Origin: Candidatus Woesearchaeota archaeon
GTDB lineage: Archaea > Nanobdellota > Nanobdellia > SCGC-AAA011-G17 > GW2011-AR20
NCBI GenBank assembly: GCA_018303005.1
Contig: JAGVYY010000046.1
Location: forward strand, 1-43,271
Length of the DNA: 43,271 nucleotides
Direction of reading: 5' to 3'
The position numbers were made by a program, and so were the translations under genes. Positions 1 to 9,197 of this stretch are shown in pieces; within the stretch, counting starts at the first letter, position 1; every line of letters starts with the position of its first letter. The notes under the pieces were generated by a model that saw only the letters and a program-made list of their open reading frames with translations, made no database searches and was not told where the DNA came from.

Positions 1-212
1 GATCTCCAGTTTAATGGAAAAATTTCATTGACATCAAGACCAGTTTCTTCTTTTATTTCTCTTTTAACGGCATCTTTTACTGTTTCCTTATCTTCTACCA
101 AACCAGTTACTATAAACCAAAAATCTCCTCCATGCTTTATACTCTTACTATTATTTCTAAGGGCTAAAAACTTTCTATTATGTACAATAAATGATAGTAT
201 TTTCTTTTTCAT
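1..212 (-). CDS. Nudix hydrolase, partial (runs off the window start)
   Basis: Minus-strand reading from ATG at 212: MKKKILSFIVHNRKFLALRNNSKSIKHGGDFWFIVTGLVEDKETVKDAVKREIKEETGLDVNEIFPLNW; contains the Nudix-box pattern REIKEETGL. Confidence 0.8.
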   Translation of the reverse strand, partial: MKKKILSFIVHNRKFLALRNNSKSIKHGGDFWFIVTGLVEDKETVKDAVKREIKEETGLDVNEIFPLNWR

Positions 213-753
213 TTTTTTGAATTAAGAATTTTGCAATCTCTTCAAAGTTTTTATTCCACACATCTAAATTCTCCTCTTCTGTAGATTCAGCAAATGTTTT
301 ACTGCTATTCTCGAGCATGAGGACTCGATTCCAGTTCCCCCTTGTACCTCTAATCACTTTTGAAATCTTTATAGGAACTCTAAATACAAATTCTTTTATT
401 AAACCATTAGGTTCTGCATAGACCGCAGCAATCTCAAAATATCCTTTTCTATCTTCTTTTAGTAGAGTAATTAATTTCTCTGCAGACAACCTGCTTTCTA
501 TATACTTTGTATACGGCCCAGGAAATCCTAATTCATTAATAAATAAGCTATGATCTTCCCTAATGACTGGAAGCTTAAGCTTCTTTGAGACAGATACTGC
601 AGCATGTCTTGCTATCTCTAAACTAGTATCAGCCTGTATCTCTTCATATTTCTCATCTAACATCTTTAGTTCTAGGTTATATTTTGAGAAACTTTTTTTG
701 GCAGCTAAGATTTTCCATGGATTTTTTGTTAATAGATAAATTATCTTTCTCAT
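178..753 (-). CDS. Ham1/RdgB-like non-canonical purine NTP pyrophosphatase
   Basis: TKNPWKILAAKKSF start, DTSLEIARHAA, REDHSLFINELGFPGPYTKYIE typical of the ITPase family. Confidence 0.75.
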   Translation of the reverse strand: MRKIIYLLTKNPWKILAAKKSFSKYNLELKMLDEKYEEIQADTSLEIARHAAVSVSKKLKLPVIREDHSLFINELGFPGPYTKYIESRLSAEKLITLLKEDRKGYFEIAAVYAEPNGLIKEFVFRVPIKISKVIRGTRGNWNRVLMLENSSKTFAESTEEENLDVWNKNFEEIAKFLIQKNEKENTIIYCT

Positions 754-883
754 ATTAACAATCTAATCAATTTTATTTTATAAATCCTTCTACAATAAAA
801 ATTGGAACATCGTCAAGTCATTCTTAAAGTATTATTATTAAACGAAGAAAAATATATATAAAGTCTTGCAAATTACACTTATT

Positions 884-1378
884 ATGTTGTTTGTAATAAT
901 AAGAGGACCGGCAGCAGTTGGGAAGTCAACAATATCTAAAATTATTGTAGAGAATATTGGAGCTCTTCATGTATCTTTTGATGATATCTTAAGCAAACAC
1001 AATCTAGGTACAGTTGAAAGAGATGGTATCTCTGCAGAAAATTTTGTTAGAGGTAATGAAATTGCTTTGGATATGATAAAACAATTAAAACCAAAAATTG
1101 TGATGTTAGATGGATGTTTTTATCGAGATGAACAAATGAACTATATTCTTAAAAATTTTATTGGTAAACATTTTGTATTTACACTTAAAGCAAAAGTAGA
1201 AGAGTGCATTATACGTAACAAGGAAAGGGGTAGCCCTATACCAGAAAATGCAGTACGTGATGTTTTTAAATTAGTTTCAAAAAGGGATTATGGAATCATC
1301 ATTGATACTTCTGGAAAAACAATTAATCAGACAGTAAAAGAAATTTTAAACTATCTTCCTTTAAAGAAGGCCAGGTAA
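884..1378 (+). CDS. P-loop (AAA_33/chloramphenicol phosphotransferase-like) kinase
   Basis: Walker A GPAAVGKST; ATG at 884 preferred over the upstream TTG at 866. Confidence 0.65.
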   Translation: MLFVIIRGPAAVGKSTISKIIVENIGALHVSFDDILSKHNLGTVERDGISAENFVRGNEIALDMIKQLKPKIVMLDGCFYRDEQMNYILKNFIGKHFVFTLKAKVEECIIRNKERGSPIPENAVRDVFKLVSKRDYGIIIDTSGKTINQTVKEILNYLPLKKAR

Positions 1379-1450
1379 TTTTTTTCCATTCACAGTTTTT
1401 TGAAGAATTTCATGGATGTTAAAAATAAATAAAGATTCAATATCAATCAT

Positions 1451-1483
1451 TGGAATCTCCACCCTTTAGGGTGTGGAGGATGT
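1451..1483 (+). other. Hairpin followed by GGATGTCAA, resembling an IS200/IS605 (IS1341-type) right end
   Basis: GGAATCTCCACCCTTTAGGGTGTGGAGGATGTCAA. Confidence 0.5.
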
Positions 1484-1543
1484 CAATTATAGAAAAATAA
1501 AGTATATAATGCAAATGGAATTAATACAAGTATTTAATCAATC

Positions 1544-2023
1544 TTAGGTTGGCCCCTCATAAGGTCTAACCTCAAGAATTTTAATAAGCCTAGGACTACC
1601 TTTTTCTGTTGCTATCCTAACAATTTCATCAGGTTTTTTCATGATCATCCCTTTAGCAAGAGGAGTGTTATATGCAATAATATCATTCTTTGGATCAGAT
1701 TCTCCAAATCCTGCTATATGGAAAACTCTTCTTTCTAGATTTTCCTCTGCTAGAACAGTACACCCAAGACATACGTGCTCTGGATTGGATGGATAGTCCA
1801 CTACTTCCATGTCTCTTCTTATAGCATAATCTCTTTTTAATGATTCAGTAGCCATTCGCATATCTGTCATTAAAGTATAGAATCCAGGATTATCATGCCA
1901 TCGATCGCCAGACTGTTGGGCAGTCGGGTTTGTTTCAGCCTTTAGCTTATTTAAAGTAGTTTCCATTTCTCTTATCTTTCCATTAAATTCTCTTATTCCT
2001 TTTAAAGAAAAATAATTTGGCAT
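1544..2023 (-). CDS. GreA/GreB-like transcription elongation/cleavage factor
   Basis: GDRWHDNPGFYTL N-terminal coiled-coil pattern and FKBP-like C-terminal region (NDIIAYNTPLAKGMIMKKPDEIVRI). Confidence 0.7.
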   Translation of the reverse strand: MPNYFSLKGIREFNGKIREMETTLNKLKAETNPTAQQSGDRWHDNPGFYTLMTDMRMATESLKRDYAIRRDMEVVDYPSNPEHVCLGCTVLAEENLERRVFHIAGFGESDPKNDIIAYNTPLAKGMIMKKPDEIVRIATEKGSPRLIKILEVRPYEGPT

Positions 2024-2080
2024 TATCTAATTATCTTGAGTAATTCTTATAAAGTTTATGTTTTGGAAACAACAAAAATT

Positions 2081-2602
2081 TCAACCTTTTCTAGTCTCAT
2101 CAAATTTCTTGAAAGATTCCTCTCCAACTTCTGTGACTAAATCTCCGAATTTATCAATGACTTTCTGTACTTTTTCCTTGGAGGGTCCTTCAATCTCAAT
2201 AAATTTCAAAGAATGCGGTTCAATAAAATCAACAAACATAACTTCAACATTACCTAATTTCCAAAGTTCCCGAATAGATTTATTTTTAGATATCTCATGA
2301 AATTTAAGATATTTAAATATTTTTAATAAACTGTCAGCATCATCTACACCAGTAGACAATTCAACCCTTTTCCATATCTTATCATCAGTTTCACATTTAC
2401 CTTTGAAAGTAAGTTCAGATTTATCCCTTTTAGTCCTTATTCTAATTAAATCATGTGCATTACTCATATCAGTATGTTCTTGGCTAAAATAGATATCATC
2501 TAACCTATATTTTTCTTCAGATTTTGCACCCAACTCATGAAGTTTAGTTACTATAGCATTTTTATCTTCATACTTTAATTTGACCTCAATTTCATGGTTC
2601 AT
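2081..2602 (-). CDS. CYTH-domain protein (class IV adenylate cyclase CyaB-like)
   Basis: HEIEVKLKYEDK start (ExExK), LRIRTKRDKSELTFKGK, FIEIEGPS. Confidence 0.8.
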   Translation of the reverse strand: MNHEIEVKLKYEDKNAIVTKLHELGAKSEEKYRLDDIYFSQEHTDMSNAHDLIRIRTKRDKSELTFKGKCETDDKIWKRVELSTGVDDADSLLKIFKYLKFHEISKNKSIRELWKLGNVEVMFVDFIEPHSLKFIEIEGPSKEKVQKVIDKFGDLVTEVGEESFKKFDETRKG

Positions 2603-2652
2603 GTTTTCTAGGAAGGGTTATCTTTTTAAAACTTTTTCGATACAACATAATA

Positions 2653-3249
2653 ATGGCTATAATAGAGTTTTTTGGTATGGAAAGAGCTGGAAAAAGTACT
2701 CAGATAAGATTGTTGATAGCTGAATTAACACATGTCAAGTTAAGCTTTGCATTACACAAAAGACCTCCAATCAACTTTAAAGAAGGTTATAATTTAGAAT
2801 ATTTTCACTCTAAGTACTATGAAAGTATTTTTGATGCATTTCAGAGATATCATACTGAAGATTCAGGTGTTTTGATATTCGATAGGGGTTTGTATGACAG
2901 ACTTGTTCTGCTTCATCTGGACTATAAAAATGGGGAAGTTAGTAAAAAATTCAAGGAAGATTTATCTAGGAATATAGAAGATCACCTTAATCTAATTGAT
3001 CATCCAATAATGTTTTTAATCCCTCCTAAGATATCATTAGAAAGATGGCCTTTACAAATAATAGAGAACAGGGATAACCTTAGATTAATTGAAGAGTTAG
3101 ACACAATTGAAAACCGTTTAGATATGCATTATCTATTCAATGGATATAATGTATTAAAAGAAAGATATCCGAATATTACGGAGATAGACGGTACAAGGGC
3201 CAGAGAAGATATTCACAAAGATATATTATCCATTTTTAATATAGTCTAA
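2653..3249 (+). CDS. Thymidylate kinase-like P-loop protein
   Basis: IEFFGMERAGKSTQ Walker A, FDRGLYDRLVL (DRY/DRG-like motif). Confidence 0.65.
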   Translation: MAIIEFFGMERAGKSTQIRLLIAELTHVKLSFALHKRPPINFKEGYNLEYFHSKYYESIFDAFQRYHTEDSGVLIFDRGLYDRLVLLHLDYKNGEVSKKFKEDLSRNIEDHLNLIDHPIMFLIPPKISLERWPLQIIENRDNLRLIEELDTIENRLDMHYLFNGYNVLKERYPNITEIDGTRAREDIHKDILSIFNIV

Positions 3250-4425
3250 ATATTTCTTTAATATCGGAACTTGGAAAGGAAATACCATTTCAGGAGACCC
3301 ATCTATTATTCTAGATAATTCATTTACGGAAATCCAACGAGGATCACGAGTTTCGAATAAGTTTTCTTGAAGTTTTCCCCCTATAACTTCACATAAAAAA
3401 GTTATTCCAAAGTACGCTCTTTCCCCCCTCAATTGTTGGTTACAAGAAAAAGGTTCGTAAGAGATAGAGGTATTTTCCTCATCATCATATCTGTAATGAT
3501 TAGAGATTCCTAACACTTTAACGTCCAATCCTGTTTCTTCATTAACTTCCCTAACTACTGTTTCATAAGCTGTTTCAAACCTATCCATTAAACCACCTGG
3601 TATCTCGATCTTACCAGAATTCACAGGATCGATAGTTGGTTTATATCTAGTTTGGATAAGAATTTCTCTCCCATTTTTACTATTCCTCTGGACAATTGCA
3701 GAGACTACTGAAATATTAATTGGCAAAGTGTCAAAATCAATGTAGTGTTCTTCTTCTGGTATATAATAACCCTCTTTAACAAGCAACTTAAACACATTGG
3801 GACAGTGATGTGCTATGCCTCTTCTAGCATTTAGTACATCTTGGAATGTATTTAGATCTGATCTTAATTTTAATTTATAGATATTTTTTCCCCTACAATT
3901 CCGCATTAAGTCGTTAAATGAATGCGAGGTGCTCCATCTAACATCTTGAAATATATCTCTTTCATAGGGAGACTTAACTCCTATTAGATATATCCCTCCA
4001 TCCAGTTCCGGACCATGAACAAAATCATTTTCATTTAATCTTGCAAAGCTCGAGATCATATCTTTCTCAGATAAAAAAGGTAAATCTATAGGTATCAAGA
4101 TCATCCTGCTATACTGTTGGGATAATCTAAAAAATATTCCATTTAGCCGTTGACTTTGTGCCACTAATTTATCTTCAATTAAACTCTCAGTGAGCATCCC
4201 ATCAAGACCATATTTCTCATTGAATTTCTTTAATTCATCCTTTGTATTGGTCGCAACCAACAAATCATAATGATTAGAATCACTCACATTCTCAACCAAA
4301 TCATCAAGACAAGACAAACTAAATTCCAATGCAAATTCTCTGCCAATATCCTTCTCTATTCTTGTTTTACATTTACCTAGGATAGGCCATTTAGCATAGA
4401 TGACAACTACACAATCTTTAGTCAT
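3226..4425 (-). CDS. DUF2064-type glycosyltransferase-fold domain fused to C-terminal Nudix domain
   Basis: N-term VVVIYAKWPILGKCKTRI...PIDLPFLSEKDM...GPELDGGIYLIG resembles DUF2064; C-term GGLMDRFETAYETVVREVNEETGLDV is a Nudix box; ATG at 4425 fits 2 nt after the upstream stop. Confidence 0.75.
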   Translation of the reverse strand: MTKDCVVVIYAKWPILGKCKTRIEKDIGREFALEFSLSCLDDLVENVSDSNHYDLLVATNTKDELKKFNEKYGLDGMLTESLIEDKLVAQSQRLNGIFFRLSQQYSRMILIPIDLPFLSEKDMISSFARLNENDFVHGPELDGGIYLIGVKSPYERDIFQDVRWSTSHSFNDLMRNCRGKNIYKLKLRSDLNTFQDVLNARRGIAHHCPNVFKLLVKEGYYIPEEEHYIDFDTLPINISVVSAIVQRNSKNGREILIQTRYKPTIDPVNSGKIEIPGGLMDRFETAYETVVREVNEETGLDVKVLGISNHYRYDDEENTSISYEPFSCNQQLRGERAYFGITFLCEVIGGKLQENLFETRDPRWISVNELSRIIDGSPEMVFPFQVPILKKYLDYIKNG

Positions 4426-4427
4426 TT

Positions 4428-5411
4428 TTAATCCTGATTCCAATATGTTTTACCCTCTCCAGGTCTTTGAAATAAGAATATTCGAGAATCTACTAATTTA
4501 GCCAATATTTTACCAAGATCCTGATTATCAATTGCAGCCTTCAAAGATATTGATACAGGACTGATATGACACGGTTTTAATTCCAAATTAGGTGTAAGGA
4601 ATATCTCATTTGATTTATAACATGTTCGACAAACACTTTGTTCGCCACAACCTATTTCTATAGCAAATCCCTCTGTACCATTATATTCAAAGAAATTTGC
4701 AGGCAAGTAATCTGTCTGGCCCCTAAACATCCACTCTTTCTCAATTTTTCTACATCCCAATCCCTCTAGTTTTGCAACCAAATCTCCAAGAGGGATAATC
4801 AGCCTCTGGTGTTGATTTTCAATGGGCTCAAAATTCAAGAATTTAAATTTAAAGCTATATCTAGCACAAAGATCCAATGTTCCTTTAATTATCTCATCTG
4901 TGTCATTAATCCCGTATATTGGAACATGTTTTATTTCAATCTTTTTTCCATAACCTTCCCGACCAAGTAAGTTTAAGTTGTTAGTTAATTTATCATATTG
5001 TTCTTTAGTACCTCTAGTGATCTTCCTCCAAGTATCAAAATCTGTAGTATGAATGGATACTGCAATTTTCGTAAAAGGATATAACTGATTCATTATCAAG
5101 CTTTCATCTAACTCAATACCGTTAGTATGGAAGAATGATCTTTGTATATTACTCTCATTAATAATATCAAGTATTCTTTTAAGTTCGGGATGTAATGTTG
5201 GGTCTCCTCCTGTTAATGAGATATGTTCTAATCCATTATCCATCAGCACATTCAGCAAATATGCAAAATCATCAACATCAATATTTGTAGAATCTCTCCG
5301 TTCTTTATTCATTCCTTCATTTGAACAGAAAAAACAATGTAGGTTACAATAATCTGTAATGGAGACTCTCAAAGGGAATCGTTCCAATATTTGTTTCAAT
5401 GTTAATTCCAT
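4428..5411 (-). CDS. Radical SAM protein (MoaA-like)
   Basis: CNLHCFFC (CxxxCxxC), GGDPTLHPEL, C-terminal CGEQSVCRTC...KPC cysteine cluster. Confidence 0.9.
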   Translation of the reverse strand: MELTLKQILERFPLRVSITDYCNLHCFFCSNEGMNKERRDSTNIDVDDFAYLLNVLMDNGLEHISLTGGDPTLHPELKRILDIINESNIQRSFFHTNGIELDESLIMNQLYPFTKIAVSIHTTDFDTWRKITRGTKEQYDKLTNNLNLLGREGYGKKIEIKHVPIYGINDTDEIIKGTLDLCARYSFKFKFLNFEPIENQHQRLIIPLGDLVAKLEGLGCRKIEKEWMFRGQTDYLPANFFEYNGTEGFAIEIGCGEQSVCRTCYKSNEIFLTPNLELKPCHISPVSISLKAAIDNQDLGKILAKLVDSRIFLFQRPGEGKTYWNQD

Positions 5412-5413
5412 TT

Positions 5414-6589
5414 TTAAGATTCATATTTCTTTTCTTTATGCCAATCTTGTGCGCCCATTCCCGGTGCCAACATTAGATATTCTCTTGATAATTTGAACAA
5501 ACCCAACAACTGTGTTGTATTATCTCTCTCTATTGCACGGGTAAGATCTATCTTAGTATCTAAAACAGAACAAGGTTTCAGATATAAACCTCTCCCATCT
5601 TCTGAAGGTTTGACAAACATACATAAAAAATCATAGCATGATAAACAAGTAGCTTTATCTCCACATCCAAAAATGCTATGTAAACCAGTTTGAGCTCCAG
5701 AGAATTCGAAATTCACACCAGGAATATAAGTATTTGGATCATTGTGTTTTGGTACATCTTCTGGGAACTCACAACCCAATCTTTCCAACTTTGAAAACAA
5801 TTCTTTTCTTCCAACTTGAAGAGGCTTTTGAGAAGCGTATTGAGGATCAAACTGCAGAAATTTAGGATGAAAATTATATTTGGCGCAAGCATCTAAAAAC
5901 GCACTTAACTCTTCTTCACTATCATTGAATCCACGCATAACAACTGATTTCATAAAAACCTTGTGCCCAATATTCTGATTTGCAATATATTCCAGATTCT
6001 CCATCATCCTATCAAATTTTTTTCTTTGGGCTTTTTCCGGATATATCCCATGGAAATTAGTCATCTTATTCCAGGTATCGAATATAACAGAATTAATGGA
6101 TGCTCCTATCCTAGAAAAATTGCTTTTAATTCTGTCAACTAGATTTGGATTTAATTCAATTGCGTTACTATGTAATGAAAATCTTATTTTGGGATAAGTC
6201 TTGGTCCATTCAACAATTCTAAATTCCCCCTTAACAAAGTCAGGATGCAATGTAGGTTCTCCCCCACTAAAATCAATCGATTTCAAAGGAGTATTATTCA
6301 ATAACATCTCACTTAATTTTATAACCAGATTGGTATCAGCAGATTTTAATGTCTTTGATGTGTAGTTTGATCCTTCATTTGAACAGAATGTGCACCAAAT
6401 ATTGCATTGCGGGGTTAGGGAGTATCTTAATCTGAGTTTACCAAACAAATCTATCATCTGTTCCTCTGTCAGACTAGTAATTCCATGAATTGTCAAGATA
6501 TCTTTACTCAGATCGACATAACGACCATCTGCAGATTTTCTTACAGTAGCTTCTGCTTCTTGTTTTCCACTATCGGATTCATTTTCCAT
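5414..6589 (-). CDS. Radical SAM protein (MoaA-like), paralog of the next gene
   Basis: CNIWCTFC, GGEPTLHPDF, C-terminal CGDKATCLSC...KPC. Confidence 0.9.
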   Translation of the reverse strand: MENESDSGKQEAEATVRKSADGRYVDLSKDILTIHGITSLTEEQMIDLFGKLRLRYSLTPQCNIWCTFCSNEGSNYTSKTLKSADTNLVIKLSEMLLNNTPLKSIDFSGGEPTLHPDFVKGEFRIVEWTKTYPKIRFSLHSNAIELNPNLVDRIKSNFSRIGASINSVIFDTWNKMTNFHGIYPEKAQRKKFDRMMENLEYIANQNIGHKVFMKSVVMRGFNDSEEELSAFLDACAKYNFHPKFLQFDPQYASQKPLQVGRKELFSKLERLGCEFPEDVPKHNDPNTYIPGVNFEFSGAQTGLHSIFGCGDKATCLSCYDFLCMFVKPSEDGRGLYLKPCSVLDTKIDLTRAIERDNTTQLLGLFKLSREYLMLAPGMGAQDWHKEKKYES

Positions 6590-6793
6590 TATATTACATC
6601 TCTTATAAAAAACATATACAGATTAATATTTAAGCTTTCCTGGTTAATCATTAAAGAGTGATATAAGAATAAATCCACATTTGCTTTTCTTTTGTCTTCT
6701 CCCTTTTCATTCTTTCTCCTACTTATAAAAATTCAACAATAAAGGAATAATTTTCATTTTCTCCTCATTTAATCTACTATCTAAATATTTAAC

Positions 6794-6862
6794 TTATTTT
6801 CTTATCAGTGTCTTAACTTTATTTTTCAATTCTTCCTTATTTGGTAAATAAAATTTTACATC
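6794..6862 (-). pseudogene. Remnant of DUF1016/YhcG-type nuclease C-terminus (copy 1)
   Basis: Minus-strand in-frame DVKFYLPNKEELKNKVKTLIRK-stop, matching the tails at 7470 and 8876. Confidence 0.55.
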
Positions 6863-6887
6863 TTAATTAATAAATTAGGTAATTTAT

Positions 6888-7427
6888 CTATAATTTCTTA
6901 GATGCTTTGAATAAAAATATTATTTCAATTATAGCTAATGGCAAGAAAATCAGCAAGAATATAAATATCAGGATTATAGAAAGGATAGATGCTCCGGATA
7001 TTATATTTAATACCCCTATTGCAGTTGCAATCTTTCCAAATTTCTTCTTTAATTTTAATGTGCTTATACCAAAGAAAATTGAAATTATACCTATAACTAC
7101 CAGTATTATTACAGAAAAAACAAGTAAGGATAGTGGTGAATATGATAAGTGTAATATCTGGTAAATAAATAAGAATACAGAAGCGATAATTAAGGCGTAA
7201 GAGGATTTAACTAATGAGCTGATTTTCAGCTTTTTTCCTATTATAAGAAAACCCCTGACAAAAAGAATATATGATATCATGTAAATAATGCTAAGAAGTA
7301 CATAAATAATAATAAACTTTGTTGTTAATGTAGATATATTTCTTGCAATCTCTGCCAAGATTAAAGGAATTGCAATTATCAAATTTATAATGCCAAAAAT
7401 TCCTGCATTTCTTATATCTTTGTCCAT
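6888..7427 (-). CDS. Small multi-pass membrane protein (DUF996-like)
   Basis: Five or more hydrophobic segments, ISIFFGISTLKLKKKFGKIATAIGVLNIISG. Confidence 0.6.
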   Translation of the reverse strand: MDKDIRNAGIFGIINLIIAIPLILAEIARNISTLTTKFIIIYVLLSIIYMISYILFVRGFLIIGKKLKISSLVKSSYALIIASVFLFIYQILHLSYSPLSLLVFSVIILVVIGIISIFFGISTLKLKKKFGKIATAIGVLNIISGASILSIILIFIFLLIFLPLAIIEIIFLFKASKKL

Positions 7428-7469
7428 GGTATTTGAACTATTATAATGATATTTAAAATTATCTGAATG

Positions 7470-7544
7470 TTACCCCAGCAGATTTTTTACCCTATTGATT
7501 AGTTCCTCCTTATCAGGCAGATAAATTTTGTATTTGGAAACAAA
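7470..7544 (-). pseudogene. Remnant of DUF1016/YhcG-type nuclease C-terminus (copy 2)
   Basis: Minus-strand FVSKYKIYLPDKEELINRVKNLLG-stop. Confidence 0.75.
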
Positions 7545-7551
7545 TTATAAA

Positions 7552-8202
7552 TTAATGTAAATAACCTTGAACATAATAATTATGTTTAATTGCATAATCG
7601 CAAATAACAATAATTTTATTTAGGGTTGCCTTAAAATTTTTATAAAAAGAATATTTTTTGATTACTACAATTACTTTTTCACCTTTTTTGTCGATCCATT
7701 TATCATTAATTTTTTCATGCAAAACACTATACGCTGAAAATTCAAACTTTTCTTTTGTTAAATCAACTTTTTTATCATTCAGTATATAGTAACACTCATC
7801 CCATCCACCCTCTATATATACTTTATTATCTCCAATAAATACCTCTTCACTTCCATGCATGAATTTTTCCCCTTTGAAACTAATCCAATAGAAGTAAGGA
7901 AATTTATTAGGGTTTTCTTTTATAACTTTTAAAATAGTTTTAATTGTTGATTTAACTTTTTTTGGATCAAATATTATGTCTTTATTTGGTTCATCACTAT
8001 ATAATGATACGTCTACAATTTCGTAAAAATCTAAATCCAATTTTTGATTTGCAATCTTTTCGATTTTTTCAAGGTTATCTCTAAATAAGGGCTGATATTG
8101 ATAATATCTTGAAGATAGAGATGGTAAATCTTTTATAAAAACAGGCTCAATATCTCCATTCGGTTTCTTTTTTACAGGACGAATGTTATAATCGACTCCC
8201 AT
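7552..8202 (-). CDS. Uncharacterized protein
   Basis: 216-aa ORF, no recognised family. Confidence 0.6.
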   Translation of the reverse strand: MGVDYNIRPVKKKPNGDIEPVFIKDLPSLSSRYYQYQPLFRDNLEKIEKIANQKLDLDFYEIVDVSLYSDEPNKDIIFDPKKVKSTIKTILKVIKENPNKFPYFYWISFKGEKFMHGSEEVFIGDNKVYIEGGWDECYYILNDKKVDLTKEKFEFSAYSVLHEKINDKWIDKKGEKVIVVIKKYSFYKNFKATLNKIIVICDYAIKHNYYVQGYLH

Positions 8203-8389
8203 GAAATCAATAGATGATGCAATATTTTTAAAAGTTGCTGTATTTAGGCAGGTTTCTCAATTGCGTATAACTTATCGGATTAAGTATAGTTTTTCTTTAG
8301 AAAAATTAAGCGAAACATTATTTAATTCAGTGTTATATTCCTTTTTCTGAAAGAAAAGATCGAATGAAGTGAGAAGTCAATTACCTGGC

Positions 8390-8734
8390 TTACCCTTTAA
8401 ATTCAAATCTAACAAATTCAACTTTAATACCGCTTTTGGGATCTTTTGTTAAATAACCTGGTGGCCCAACCTGAACTACTTGTTTCATTTTGTCTGTCGG
8501 TTCACTTGCACATGCAACTCGAATAATGACATCTGCTGGCTTGTTGTTAGGAAAATCCTTTTTGAATTCATTACTCATTGTATAACCAACATAATTAGCC
8601 AATTTTTGGATGAGGGAGCCATATCTTTTCTCTGGATCTTTTGTGACTCCTGCATCAACTATTTCAAGGTATATTTTTTTCTTGTCTTTTGATCTTGCTA
8701 TGATATCCAATTTATTCGGTTCTTCTAGTGTCAT
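8390..8734 (-). CDS. Uncharacterized protein, possibly DUF6572-like
   Basis: NKLDIIARSKDKKKIYLEIVDAG...RYGSLIQKLANYVGY; weak family recall. Confidence 0.45.
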   Translation of the reverse strand: MTLEEPNKLDIIARSKDKKKIYLEIVDAGVTKDPEKRYGSLIQKLANYVGYTMSNEFKKDFPNNKPADVIIRVACASEPTDKMKQVVQVGPPGYLTKDPKSGIKVEFVRFEFKG

Positions 8735-8875
8735 GTATTTAATGGGTATAGAAAGGAGTATAAAAGATTTTCTAAAAGCCGAATAATTGATTGTAACTAA
8801 TAGGTGCTAGTTTCCAGATAGGGATTGGATTTTAGTGTAACAATATCAAAGGGAAAATTTAGAATTTTAAATATG

Positions 8876-9190
8876 TTACTTTAATAACTTTCTAACCTTA
8901 TTTGCTAATTCTTCCTTGTCAGGCAAATAAATTTTGTATTTAGAAACAAATAATCTATTAGTTATCGAACCTAAAGCATACTTAACTAAAATATCGTCTT
9001 TATCAGCACTTAAAATAATTCCAATAGGCTTCATTATCGTTATTAGACTTCTCTTCTTCTTTAAAGTAATTCAAATACATATTCATTTTTCCAATATCAA
9101 CATGATTTACCTTTCCAATTTTCAAGTCAATCAAAACAAAGCATTTCAGTATTCTGTGATAAAATACTAAAATTAATAAATTGGAATAAG
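8876..9190 (-). pseudogene. Frameshifted C-terminal half of DUF1016/YhcG-type PDDEXK nuclease (copy 3)
   Basis: Minus strand: LVFYHRILKCFVLIDLKIGKVNHVDIGKMNMYLNYFKEEEKSNNDNE, then frameshift, then PIGIILSADKDDILVKYALGSITNRLFVSKYKIYLPDKEELANKVRKLLK-stop. Confidence 0.85.
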
Positions 9191-9197
9191 ATGTAAT

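Noticed and set aside
8934-9170. 78-aa plus-strand ORF
   Set aside because: Opposite strand carries recognisable DUF1016 protein sequence
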